Assembly: GCA_963834965.1 (NCBI GenBank)
Contig: CAWIEI010000004.1
Span: forward strand, 1-64,000
DNA: 64,000 nucleotides
Source of the DNA: Fodinibacter sp963834965
Lineage (GTDB): Bacteria; Actinomycetota; Actinomycetes; Actinomycetales; Dermatophilaceae
Direction: 5' to 3'
Of the stretch, positions 35,150 to 44,250 are shown one piece after another. Both the position numbers and the translations under genes were made by a program. The notes below the pieces were generated by a model. That model did not search any database. It had not been told where the DNA came from and worked only from the letters and a program-made list of their open reading frames with translations. How positions within the stretch are numbered: the first letter of the stretch is position 1; the number at the start of each line of letters is the position of its first letter.

Positions 35150-36790
35150 TCAGGGGTTGTCGACGGACGTGCGCTGCTTGGCGGCGACGTAGTCGGCGAG
35201 GCGGCGGTCGGCATCGTCACCGAAGAGGATCTGCGCGACCTCGGTGAGCCCCGGCGAGCCGAGGATGTCGCGGTCACTCACCACCAGGTCGATCTTGCTG
35301 CGGCGCCGCATGAAGTCGTCGAGGGTCACGACCATCTCGTGCTCGGCCGCCGTGTAGAGCTCGGCGCGCAGGTAGTCGGTGGAGCCCATGACGTCCTCGC
35401 CCATGGTGGGGTCGGCCCGCACCATCTCGAGCAGGTCGAAGGCGCGGCGGCCGTAGCGCCGCCAGAGCCGGTCGCTGAGCGGCTCGACCTCGGGGCGGGT
35501 GCGCAGCGCGTCGAGGCGCATCAGCCGGGCCTGGCGATAGAACTCCTTGCGGGTCGCCTTCGCCGGCTCGCCGTACCAGTTGCGCAGGTCCTTCTCGAGC
35601 GGGATGCCGAGCGCCTCCACCTGCTCGGCGACCTCCTCGCCGACGTTGAGGCAGTCGGTGAGCTTGCCGCCGAAGACGGTGACGACGGAGCGTGCGGTGT
35701 CGCGCTCGATCTCGTGCTTGCGGCTCAGCGAGGTCCAGTCGGCATCCTTCTGGTCGCCACCCTCGGCCTTGACCACGAGCGGGCGCACGCCGGAGCGCTC
35801 GGCGATGACGTCGTCGGCGGTCAGCGGTTCGGGCAGGTCGAGCCGGGCGTTGATCTGGCCGAGGAGGAAGTCGCGGTCCTCGTCGGTGACGTGGGTGAAG
35901 GGTGTGTCGATGCGGGTGTCGGTGGTGCCGATGACCGACCGGTGGCCCATCGGGATCACGTAGAACAGCCGCTGGGTGTCGTCGAAGAAGGCGAGCACCC
36001 GGTCGTGCCGGGTGGTGGTGAGGCGGGGGACGACGAGGTGGATGCCCTTGGAGTAGACGATGCGGTGCTGGGTCGCCAGGCCCCACGAGGTGTTGAGCTG
36101 GTCGACGAACGGGCCCACGGCGTTGACGACCACCCGGGCGCTGGTGGTGACCTCGTCACCGGAGTCGGTGTCGCGCAGCCGGCACACCCAGCGGTCGCCG
36201 ACCCGCTCGGCGGAGACCAGCTCGACGTAGTTCGCGACCGCGGCGCCCGCCTCGATCGCGGAGCGGACGAAGGAGAAGACGAAGCGGGAGTCGTTGTCGA
36301 CGAGGTAGGCGTCCTGGTACTGCACGGCGCCCCGGGCGGTGCCGGTGTTGATGACCGGCTCGACCTCCTCGACCTGCTCGGCGTTGTAGACCTTCGGGGG
36401 CTTGGTGCCGAAGAGGCCGATGCCCCAGTAGGCCGTTGCCCCCAGCGCCGCGAACCACGGGTGGTAGGGGGCGGTGCTGTCGAGGGTCGCCAGGAAGGAG
36501 ATCTCCTTGATGTTGTCGGGGTAGGCCTTCATCAGGCGGTTGCGGGAGCGGCACAGCCCGAAGACCAGGGGCAGCTCGTAGTGCTCGAGGTACTTGAAGC
36601 CGCCCCACACCAGGTTGCTCGACTCCTGGCTCGTGAAGCCCCCGAAGTCGCCCCGGTCGATCAGTGCCACGGAGGCCCCGCGGCCGGCCAGGGCCGCGGC
36701 CGAGACCGCCCCGTTGATGCCGGCTCCGACGACGAGGACGTCGAAGAACCCACCGTCGATTCGTGCGATGTTGGCGTGCCGCAACGTCAT
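35150..36790 (-). CDS. glpD: Glycerol-3-phosphate dehydrogenase (FAD, GlpD/GlpA family)
   Basis: 546 residues. FAD-binding VVGAGINGAVSAAALAGRGA at the N-terminus, the RGDFGGFTSQESSNLVWGG and KYLEHYELPLVFG segments, and the substrate region FYVIPMGHRSVIGTTDTRID are typical of aerobic GlpD; the C-terminal helical cap (DUF after about residue 390) is present. Oxidises glycerol-3-phosphate to dihydroxyacetone phosphate, giving electrons to quinone at the membrane. The usual GSSSKL-type loop reads TSQESSN. ATG 36790 has GAGGCT six bases upstream (leaderless). Divergent from a TetR-ABC operon. Confidence 0.88.
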   Translation of the reverse strand: MTLRHANIARIDGGFFDVLVVGAGINGAVSAAALAGRGASVALIDRGDFGGFTSQESSNLVWGGFKYLEHYELPLVFGLCRSRNRLMKAYPDNIKEISFLATLDSTAPYHPWFAALGATAYWGIGLFGTKPPKVYNAEQVEEVEPVINTGTARGAVQYQDAYLVDNDSRFVFSFVRSAIEAGAAVANYVELVSAERVGDRWVCRLRDTDSGDEVTTSARVVVNAVGPFVDQLNTSWGLATQHRIVYSKGIHLVVPRLTTTRHDRVLAFFDDTQRLFYVIPMGHRSVIGTTDTRIDTPFTHVTDEDRDFLLGQINARLDLPEPLTADDVIAERSGVRPLVVKAEGGDQKDADWTSLSRKHEIERDTARSVVTVFGGKLTDCLNVGEEVAEQVEALGIPLEKDLRNWYGEPAKATRKEFYRQARLMRLDALRTRPEVEPLSDRLWRRYGRRAFDLLEMVRADPTMGEDVMGSTDYLRAELYTAAEHEMVVTLDDFMRRRSKIDLVVSDRDILGSPGLTEVAQILFGDDADRRLADYVAAKQRTSVDNP

Positions 36791-36864
36791 GGGTCCAGCC
36801 TCCCACCTCACCCTGCGCGTTCCGCCACGGGTGTGACGTCTGCGGTCCCGTGGTCCTCGAGTGG

Positions 36865-36901
36865 TTGACCCGGTCTAACGTTAGTGACTAACATTTGTGG
36901 C
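36865..36901 (+). promoter_or_regulatory. Leaderless promoter with overlapping TetR-type palindrome
   Basis: TTGACC (36865-36870), an 18-base gap and TAACAT (36889-36894) form a good sigma-70-type promoter, placing transcription start at or next to ATG 36902. TTAGTGACTAA (36881-36891) is an 11-base perfect palindrome overlapping the -10, and TAACGTTA (36876-36883) is another. Autorepression by the TetR protein encoded just downstream is inferred. Confidence 0.65.
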
Positions 36902-37450
36902 ATGGGACGGAAGGAACGCACCCGCGAGGCGCTGCTCGAGGCGGCTCTCGAGCTGTTCGGCGAGCAGGGGTACGACGCCACGACGACGGCTGCCATCGCG
37001 CGGCGTGCGGGGGTCAGCGAGATGACCCTCTTCCGCCACTTCGCGACCAAGGACGCCCTGCTCGTGGACGACCCGTACGACCCCCTGATCGGTGAAGCCA
37101 TCAGCGCACGGCCGATCGGCGAACGGCCGCTGACGGCGACGGTGCGCGGCGTTCGGGACGCGTGGGGCGCCATCCCGGAGCCGGCCACCGACGAGGTGCG
37201 CGAGCGGCTGCAGGTCGTGGCGGCGACTCCGTCGCTCGCCGGCGCGCTCGCCAGGAGCAGCCGGCAGACCGAGGAGGCGATCACCGATGCCCTGTGCGGG
37301 CGGGGGGCGTCGACGTCGCAGGCGCGGGTCGTCGCTGCCGCCGTCGTGGCCGGGCTCAACGCCGCGCTGCTCGACTGGTCACGCAGCGCGGACCCCGACC
37401 TGGGCGGTGCCGTGATGACGGCACTCGACGCCTTGGGTGACCCGTCGTGA
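36902..37450 (+). CDS. TetR-family transcriptional regulator
   Basis: 182 residues. N-terminal TetR helix-turn-helix: REALLEAALELFGEQGYDAT, IARRAGVSEMTLFRHFATKD. The remaining helices form the ligand pocket and dimer interface. ATG 36902 is chosen over 36884 because the promoter's -10 ends eight bases earlier and the conserved part begins here. The ABC ATPase gene starts inside its stop (GTGA at 37447), so regulator and transporter share a transcript; it probably represses the operon until the transported compound binds. Confidence 0.88.
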   Translation: MGRKERTREALLEAALELFGEQGYDATTTAAIARRAGVSEMTLFRHFATKDALLVDDPYDPLIGEAISARPIGERPLTATVRGVRDAWGAIPEPATDEVRERLQVVAATPSLAGALARSSRQTEEAITDALCGRGASTSQARVVAAAVVAGLNAALLDWSRSADPDLGGAVMTALDALGDPS

Positions 37451-38163
37451 GCGTTCTCGAGCTGCGGCGGGTGAGCCGGGTGTTCCGTGGTGGGGCCGGT
37501 GTGCGCGAGCTGGACCTGGTGCTCGCGCCGGGCGAGATCGTCGCGCTGGTCGGCCTCAACGGTGCGGGCAAGTCGACCCTGATGCGGCTGGCGCTCGGGA
37601 TGCTGCGCCAGGACTCCGGCGAGGTCCTGCTCGACGGCCGGCCGTTGGGCCGGGCGCCGCGGGCGACCTGGTGCCGGGTGGGTCACCTGGTCGAGGTCCC
37701 GCTGGCCTACCCGGAGCTCAGCGCACGGCAGAACCTTGTGCTCTCGGCCCGACTGCACGGGGCCGGCGCGTCGTGCGTCGAGACAGCGATCGAGCAGTGG
37801 AAGCTCACCGCCTACGCGGAGCGCCGGGTGCGCCGGCTGTCGCTGGGCAACCGGCAGCGGGTCGGCCTGGCGGCCGCGCTGCAGCACGGGCCGCGGCTCG
37901 TCGTGCTCGACGAGCCGACGAACGCGCTCGACCCGGCAGGGGTGCTCGTCCTGCGCGATGCGCTGCTGCGGCGCGCGGCCGAGGGCGCCGGCGTGCTCGT
38001 CAGCAGCCACCACCTCGACGAGGTCGCCCGCATCGCGCACCGGATCGTCATGGTGAACGGTGGCCGGCTGATCGGTGAGCTGTCGCCGGACAGCACCGAC
38101 CTCGAACGAACCTTCTTCGAGCACGTGCGCCTCGACGACGAGCGTCGGGAGGTGATGGCATGA
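37447..38163 (+). CDS. ABC exporter ATP-binding protein
   Basis: 238 residues. Walker A LNGAGKST, signature LSLGNRQRVGLA, Walker B RLVVLDEPTNALDPAG and the SSHHLDEVARIA switch are intact. GTG start overlaps the TetR stop and its own stop overlaps the permease start (ATGA), a compact three-gene operon. Class is the ABC-2/BcrA-like exporters. The substrate is unknown. Confidence 0.9.
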   Translation: MSVLELRRVSRVFRGGAGVRELDLVLAPGEIVALVGLNGAGKSTLMRLALGMLRQDSGEVLLDGRPLGRAPRATWCRVGHLVEVPLAYPELSARQNLVLSARLHGAGASCVETAIEQWKLTAYAERRVRRLSLGNRQRVGLAAALQHGPRLVVLDEPTNALDPAGVLVLRDALLRRAAEGAGVLVSSHHLDEVARIAHRIVMVNGGRLIGELSPDSTDLERTFFEHVRLDDERREVMA

Positions 38164-38912
38164 ACGTGGCCGTACGGGTCGAGGCGCTCAAGCTCACCAG
38201 GTCGCCCGTGGGGATCGTCGGGTCGGCCGCGATCGTCCTCGGCATCGGAACCCTGTGCGCGGTGATCATGGCGGCCTTGGCGTCGGGCGACCCGCAGCTC
38301 GTCGCCAAGCTGGGCCCGGATGCCAGCCGGGACTGGCCGGGTCTGGTGGGGACGGCCGCCCAGATCAGCGGGGCGGGCGGGCTGCTCGCCTTCGGGGTGG
38401 TGGCGGCGTGGCTGTTCGGCCGGGAGTTCAGCGACGGCACGGTCACGGGGCTGTTCGGGTTGCCCGTGGGTCGCGGCACCATCGCGGCCGCCAAGCTGGC
38501 GGTCTACGCGGCGTGGGGGACGGCGGTGAGTGGCGCGGTGGTCGCGGTCGTGCTGCTGCTCGGCCTCGTGCTGGGGTTCGGCGCGCCGGCCCCGGCGGAC
38601 TGGGGGGCGCTCGGCCGCCTGCTGGTGCTGGGAGTGCTGAGTTCGGGCGTGGCCGTGCCCACCGCGTGGGTCGCCACCATCACCCGGTCGCTGCTCGGCG
38701 GGGTCTCGGTGGCGATCGGGCTGGTCGTCGTGGCCCAGGTCGGCGTGCTGGCCGGTGGGGGCGGCTGGCTGCCGCTGGCCGCTCCCGCGCTGTGGGCGGT
38801 CTCGGGCGGGACGGCGGTGTCGGCCGTCCAGCTCTGCGGAGCTGTGGTGTTCGCCCTGGTCGCCGCCACCGCGACCACCTGGTCGTGGCACCGGCTCCAG
38901 CTCGACCGCTGA
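38160..38912 (+). CDS. ABC-2-type transporter permease
   Basis: 250 residues, six membrane helices. The segment AWLFGREFSDGTVTGLFGLP matches the ABC-2 permease signature after the second helix. GGGAGGTG precedes the ATG, which overlaps the ATPase stop. It forms the membrane channel with the preceding gene product. Convergent with the DUF222-HNH gene. Confidence 0.88.
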   Translation: MNVAVRVEALKLTRSPVGIVGSAAIVLGIGTLCAVIMAALASGDPQLVAKLGPDASRDWPGLVGTAAQISGAGGLLAFGVVAAWLFGREFSDGTVTGLFGLPVGRGTIAAAKLAVYAAWGTAVSGAVVAVVLLLGLVLGFGAPAPADWGALGRLLVLGVLSSGVAVPTAWVATITRSLLGGVSVAIGLVVVAQVGVLAGGGGWLPLAAPALWAVSGGTAVSAVQLCGAVVFALVAATATTWSWHRLQLDR

Positions 38913-39025
38913 GGTGGGCCCGAGCGCGCCAGTTGGGTGGTGGGATGCCGCCGCCGGGCTGGGTTGGTGGCGCGCCCTCGCACGGGCAGCTCAGGGCTCA
39001 GAAGGCCGCATGGGCGACTCAGGAC

Positions 39026-41045
39026 TCAGAAGGGCGGCTCGTCACCGTCGCCGCTGCGATCGTCACAGCGGCGGTGCCTGCTGGTGCGGTGGCCCGGCGG
39101 ATGGGGCAATGCCTGCGCGAGGACGAAGTGGTCGGCTCGCGGGCGGTGCGCATGGGGTCGGTGTACGTCGACGGTGAGGTGGGTGCGGCGGCTGGTGGCC
39201 GGGAGCGACGCGCTCCGCAGCGTGGCGGCGCGAGTCAGGTCGGCGGTGGTGATGGCGGCGGCGCGGTGCTCGAGCGTGAACTCCAGCCCGCTGTGCAGGT
39301 CGCCGATCCGCCCGAGGAGGTCGTACATCGTCCTGGATCCGCCATCACTCGCGGGGTCGGGCGCGGGGTGCTCCCCGGTGTCTGTGAGCTGGGCCGGCCG
39401 CTCTGAAGTCATCGCCGCGTCGGGGTGGGCGTCCAGACCAGAGGGACCGCAAGGAGCTGGCAGGACGACGGCGTGTAGTGCGTCGACGGCCGAGGTGGTG
39501 CGGACCCGGCCGGTGGGGTCGGTCCAGGTGCAGGTGCCGTCGACGGCGAGCCGCACAGTCCACCCGAGCCGCTGCTTGACGCGGTGGTGCCGGCGACACA
39601 GGCAGATCAGGTTGCCCGCGTGGGTGGGCCCGTTGGGCCAGGGTCTGACGTGGTCGAGGTCGCAGAACCGGGCGTTGACGTGGCAGCCGGGGAACCGGCA
39701 GCGCCCGTCGCGCTGCTTGACGAGCGCGACCACGGTGGCGGGTGGTCGGTAGGCTACTGCTTCCGGTGGACCCGAGGAGTGCGCCGGTGTGGGGGTGGCA
39801 GGCTGCGGTGACGGTCTGTGACTCCACGGCCCTGCCCACGATCTCGAGGAACCCGCGGGTGACGAACACCGGCTGCGCGATGCCGCTGACGGCCACCTCG
39901 ACCAGGTCGTCCGGGGACGGCATGGATGACGCGCCGCTGGCGCTGCGGGAAGCATCGGCGTCCGCGGCACCCGCGGTCAGAGCCTCGGTGGCCGACAGCG
40001 CCTGGCCCCCGGTACCGCGCGGCACTCGGCTCTCGGCAAGGTGCGGCGTCCGGCCCTCTCGAGCGCACTGCACTTGACCGTCGGCGGCATCCATGGGGTC
40101 GGCGGTGGCGGTGGCGGTGGCAGGCACCGCGCCCTCGGCGGCGTCGGTCGGGGTTGCTTCGTCGTCGCCACCCATGGATGCCGCCGGGACGGTGAGGGTG
40201 AGGACGGTGGTGATGGTGGCCGACCCGGTGACGAGGTCGATGAGCGCCTGGGCGCGGGCTCGCTCGATCCGCGGGCAGGTGCCGTCGGCCCGCAGCTGCT
40301 GTGCGCGGGCGTCGATGGCGGCCCAGGCGCGGGCGGCATCCTCACTCGGGAAGGTGCCTTCCCACTGGTCAACACCGGGCTCCTGCGCAGAGCGACGCAG
40401 CCCGCACTGCTCGCGGGCTCGGGTCGCCCGCTGGCGCACCAGGTCTGGGCTGATCTTCGCCAGCACCCGCCGGCATCGGCCGCGCAGCTGCGGCCCGGTC
40501 TCGTGGTCGAAGTAGCCCTCCAGCGAGTGCACGACCGCGGCGGCGACCTCTGGTGGTGCTTGTTCGAGCTCGTCGGCAAGGACGCCCGCACGGTATGAGT
40601 CCAACCGTCCGCTGGCCATCGCCTCGTGCAGGGCGCCCAGCCCCGTTGCAGCGGACGACCCAGCCGGGCCGTCAGCAGCCAGGCGTACCGCGGCGCGCAC
40701 CCGGTTCTCGGCGTGAACGCCCGAGACGTTCAAGGCCCCCGACACGAGTGCCGGTCCGTCGAGCGCCACATGACCCGCGGCGCGATGCATCTCGACGACG
40801 GTGCCGTCCTCAAGCACCTCTTCCTCGATGGAGCACACAGCCACGATCGCCTCGTCCTGCACCGCGGACGCCGCGTTGATCACCCGCTGAGCGCTCGCCA
40901 CCACCTCCGCCCACTCGGCGCGCCTTCCGGCCACTGCGCTGGGACGTGTCGCGCTCGTCAGGCCGGACTCCGCCGCACCCAGCACGCGGAGCAGCGCAGC
41001 CGGCATTGCGATTGGTGCTACTACCGGCGTCGTCGCCTGATGCAT
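39026..41045 (-). pseudogene. DUF222-HNH endonuclease (13E12-repeat type), single frameshift
   Basis: From ATG 41045 about 420 residues are the DUF222 domain (EWAEVVASAQRVINAASAVQ, LRGRCRRVLAKISPDLV, a Pro/Ala-rich middle). Around 39770 the frame slips by one base near CCGGAAGCAG. The HNH domain follows in a second frame: RCRFPGCHVNARFCDLDHVR, NGPTHAGNLICLCRRHHRVK, ending about 250 residues later at 39026. Domain order and length (about 670) match the mycobacterial 13E12 family. One indel only, so sequencing error or a very recent inactivation are both possible. Confidence 0.8.
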
Positions 41046-41484
41046 GCTGCCCCCGTCCCCTTGTCGTCGATCCTATCGATCGTTCCGCAATCATACAAGT
41101 GTTCGAGGAAACCAATTTCGTTGTTGTCCAGTTCACTTCGGGCAGGTTGGCCAACTCTTCAGGCGGGCTGGTCCCCTTCGAGCGCCGACGCCGGTCGGCC
41201 GATACGACGTCGTCCGGAGCTCTGAGTGACAGAAGGGGGCGGGGTGGCTGTGCCGGTCCCGTGCCCCTTCCCTGCGCGACGCTCAGCCGCACTTCAGGAA
41301 TCGGTCGCAAGGGCGGCAGCCAAGCCCGTGAGATGTCGCTGCCGCAGGTCTCGACCGATCGGCTGGGGCCCAGACCGGAAGTCTTTCGTTCGCGAGACGG
41401 AGCCCGTCGCTGTCAAGGGCGAGCGAGAACCCGTGGCACGGCGCCCGCGCACGCTCCCTATCCGGCCGTCGGACGGCCGGCCGG
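41046..41484. other. About 440 bases without a recognised gene
   Basis: The first 100 bases after the DUF222 gene start are AT-richer (ATCATACAAGTGTTCGAGG) and include TAGGAT, a possible -10 for that gene. The rest codes for nothing convincing in any frame. Confidence 0.4.
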
Positions 41485-42396
41485 CTACGGGGTGACGCTC
41501 ACCCCGGTGAGCTCCTCGCTGCGCTCCCAGAGCAGGGCGGCCAAGGTCTCGTCCTGGGCCAGGGTGCTCAGCTTCGCCTCACCGACCGGGCCGCGGGTCT
41601 CGCGGAAGCCGGTGGGGCCGGAGTAGGAGCCGGGAGCCGCCTGGGTGGCAGCGTAGAGAATCGCCTCGGCGCCCTTCTCGGGGCTCGGGAACAGCAGGCG
41701 AACGCCCCACTGGCCGATGGTGCCGATGACGGGGATCGAGCCCAGCCCGTCGGGGCTGGCGACCAGGTTCGTGGCCGAGACGCCGGGGTGGGCGGCGGTC
41801 GAGGTGAGCTTCGAGCCGGAAGCCGTGGCGCGCCGCTGCAGCTCGAGCGCGAAGAGCAGGTTGGCCAGCTTCGAGCGGCCGTAGGTCGTGTTGGGGTTGT
41901 AGCCCTCCGCCGGGTTGCCCTCGACCACCTTGCCGTCTCCGCTGTGGTGCGCGATCGAGGCGACGGTGGTGACCCGGGGGTCGGGGGCCTGGAGCAGGTG
42001 CGGCATCAGCAGGCCGGTCAGCGCGAAGTGGCCGAGGTGGTTGGTGCCGAACTGCAGCTCGAAGCCGTCGGTGGTCTCGCGTCGTCGTGGCGGGGCCATG
42101 ACTCCCGCGTTGTTGACCAGCAGGTCGAGCGGCCCGTCGAAGCGGTCGGCCAGGGCGTGCACCGATGCCTGCGAGGCGAGGTCGAGCTGCTCCACGCGCA
42201 CCGCGCCCGGCACGCCGATGCCGCGGATCCGCGCGGCGGCGGCCTCACCGGCAGCCGTGTTGCGCACCGCCAGCACGACGTCGGCGCCGTGCCGGGCCAG
42301 CTCGCGGGCTTCGACGAGGCCGATGCCGGAGTTGGCGCCGGTGACCAGTGCCGTGATTCCGGACAGGTCGCCGATCTGGTCGGGGGTCCAGCGCAT
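41485..42396 (-). CDS. Short-chain dehydrogenase (retinol-dehydrogenase/light-dependent-POR-like)
   Basis: 303 residues. TGANSGIG cofactor motif, LVNNAGVM, a serine segment at VASIAHHSG, and YGRSKLANLLFALEL, the extended YxxxK helix typical of the RDH/LPOR-like SDR branch. C-terminal EKGAEAILYAATQ is also characteristic. GAGGAGACC precedes ATG 42396. NADP-dependent oxidoreductase; the substrate is unknown. Confidence 0.87.
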   Translation of the reverse strand: MRWTPDQIGDLSGITALVTGANSGIGLVEARELARHGADVVLAVRNTAAGEAAAARIRGIGVPGAVRVEQLDLASQASVHALADRFDGPLDLLVNNAGVMAPPRRRETTDGFELQFGTNHLGHFALTGLLMPHLLQAPDPRVTTVASIAHHSGDGKVVEGNPAEGYNPNTTYGRSKLANLLFALELQRRATASGSKLTSTAAHPGVSATNLVASPDGLGSIPVIGTIGQWGVRLLFPSPEKGAEAILYAATQAAPGSYSGPTGFRETRGPVGEAKLSTLAQDETLAALLWERSEELTGVSVTP

Positions 42397-42522
42397 GGGG
42401 TCTCCTCGGTGGCGCGGGGGCGGAGCACCAGTATCCGTCGGCCGCGCGGCCCCGGATGACGCGGGGTGGGTGGGTTAGACGGGGTGGGCTCGCGGGCGGG
42501 TTGTCGTCGGCGGTCGATGGGC

Positions 42523-43407
42523 TCAGAAGCCGGCGTACCGGGCGACCCGCGCGGCGAGATCCGGATCGGCGCGCAGGGTGCGGCCGTCGAGCGCGGCGAT
42601 GAGCGCGGGTCCGCGGCCTGACGAGACCAGCCACACGGCATCCGCGGTGAACAGGTGTTCGACGGGCACGAGCTCGTAGCGGGTCGCGTGCCCGTCGGCC
42701 CGCGCCGCCGTGAAGATCGCTGCCACGGTGAGCGACTCGAGGATGCCGGTGCCGCCGGTCGGGGTGCTGAGCAGGGCGCCGTCGCGGGCGACGAGCAGGC
42801 CGGCCGTCGGGCCGTCGAGGGCGTAGCCGTCGGTGGAGGTGAAGACGACGTCGTCGGCCTCGCGGCGTCTTGCCTCGCGGGTCGCGGCGGCGTGCACGAC
42901 GTACGACAGCGTCTTGACCCCGCCGAGGAGCCACGGTGCGTCGGTGAAGGCGTCGCTCGGGTGGCCCCGGCTCAGGGTGACTGCGGTGATGGTGCGCGGG
43001 GGTCCCCCATCGCCGGCCCGGTTGGCCAGCGCCGGGCCTCGGTGGGTGATCGTGACGAGCGCCGTTGGGCCGGAATCCGCCCGCCACTCGCGGCCGCGGG
43101 TCAGCAGCAGCTTGAGCACCGCCTCGCCGGGGGTCGACCATGCGGCGACCGCCTCCGCGACCAGGCGGCGCCACTGCTCACGCGATGGGTTGTCGAGGTC
43201 CATCGTGCGAGCGGAGGCGGCGAGCCGGTCGAGGTGGCCGTCGAGGTCGACCACCGCGGCGTGGCCGGTGTGGGCGGTCACGACCCGGGCGGAGTCGAAG
43301 CAGCCGTCGCCCCGGGTGAGGCCGAGGTCGTCAGCGGCGACCACCGGCTCGTCGGTGTCCACGACACCGCGGCCGAGCACGGCGACCAGCTGCACCACCT
43401 CGCTCAT
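42523..43407 (-). CDS. pabC: Aminodeoxychorismate lyase (class IV aminotransferase fold)
   Basis: 294 residues, fold-type IV PLP enzyme. DDLGLTRGDGCFDSARVV marks the N-terminal domain; the Schiff-base lysine is in LLGGVKTLSYV; DDVVFTSTDGYALDGPTAGL then LLSTPTGGTGILES form the cofactor-phosphate region. The sequence resembles PabC, which releases pyruvate from 4-amino-4-deoxychorismate to give p-aminobenzoate for folate, more than branched-chain aminotransferases, but the latter or D-amino-acid transaminase remain possible. ATG 43407 has GAGCCT six bases upstream. Divergent from lutA. Confidence 0.75.
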   Translation of the reverse strand: MSEVVQLVAVLGRGVVDTDEPVVAADDLGLTRGDGCFDSARVVTAHTGHAAVVDLDGHLDRLAASARTMDLDNPSREQWRRLVAEAVAAWSTPGEAVLKLLLTRGREWRADSGPTALVTITHRGPALANRAGDGGPPRTITAVTLSRGHPSDAFTDAPWLLGGVKTLSYVVHAAATREARRREADDVVFTSTDGYALDGPTAGLLVARDGALLSTPTGGTGILESLTVAAIFTAARADGHATRYELVPVEHLFTADAVWLVSSGRGPALIAALDGRTLRADPDLAARVARYAGF

Positions 43408-43494
43408 GCCCTCAGGCTCTCACCTGACGGTCACGCCCGTAGGGGGCTACGGTGCGGGGAGGACCAGCGAACGGCCGAGAGGGGCGCGAGCGAC

Positions 43495-44250
43495 GTGCGA
43501 GTGGCGGTGATGTCGACCTGCATCGGGGATGCGATGTTCCCGGATGCCGTGCGCGCGACGGTGCGCGTGTTGCGCCGACTGGGGTGCGACGTCGACGTGC
43601 CGGAGGCGCAGACCTGTTGCGGACAGCCGATGGTCAACACCGGCTACCTCGACGAGGCGGTGCCGTTGGTCCGCAACTTCGTGTCGGCGTTCGAGGGCTA
43701 CGAGCACGTGGTGGTGCCGTCGGGGTCGTGCGCGGGGTCGGTACGTCACCAGCACTCGTTGATCGCGGCCCGGTCGGGGGATGCTGAGTTGGCGGATGCG
43801 GTGTCGCGCACCGCGCCGCGCACGTGGGAGTTGAGCGAGTTCCTGGTCGACGTGCTGGGGGTGGTCGACGTGGGGGCGTCGTTCCCGCACCGGGTGACGT
43901 ACCACCCGACGTGCCACTCGCTGCGGATGCTGCGGGTGGGGGACCGGCCGGAGCGGTTGTTGGCGGCGGTGGCGGGGATCGACCTGGTGCCGTTGCCGCG
44001 GGCGCAGGAGTGTTGCGGCTTCGGGGGGACGTTCGCGGTGAAGAACTCCGAGACGTCGGTGGCGATGGGTTCGGACAAGGCCTCGCACGTGCGCTCGACG
44101 GGGGCGGAGGTGTTGGTGGCCAGTGACTCCTCGTGCCTGATGCACGTGGGTGGGCTGCTCTCCCGGGGCCGGGCCGGCATCCGCACGATGCACCTGGCCG
44201 AGGTGCTGGCGGCGACGGCCGACGACCCGGCGGAAGTGAGCCGGTCATGA
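43495..44250 (+). CDS. lutA: Lactate utilisation protein LutA (CCG-domain, Fe-S oxidoreductase)
   Basis: 251 residues with two cysteine-rich CCG domains: EAQTCCGQPMVN and, before it, MSTCIGDAMF; second copy THPTCHSL-like YHPTCHSLRML and AQECCGFGGTF. These bind Fe-S clusters in the LutABC L-lactate dehydrogenase system, converting lactate to pyruvate at the membrane. GTG 43495 opens the conserved part; GTG 43501 is an alternative. Stop overlaps the lutB ATG (ATGA). Confidence 0.9.
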   Translation: MRVAVMSTCIGDAMFPDAVRATVRVLRRLGCDVDVPEAQTCCGQPMVNTGYLDEAVPLVRNFVSAFEGYEHVVVPSGSCAGSVRHQHSLIAARSGDAELADAVSRTAPRTWELSEFLVDVLGVVDVGASFPHRVTYHPTCHSLRMLRVGDRPERLLAAVAGIDLVPLPRAQECCGFGGTFAVKNSETSVAMGSDKASHVRSTGAEVLVASDSSCLMHVGGLLSRGRAGIRTMHLAEVLAATADDPAEVSRS

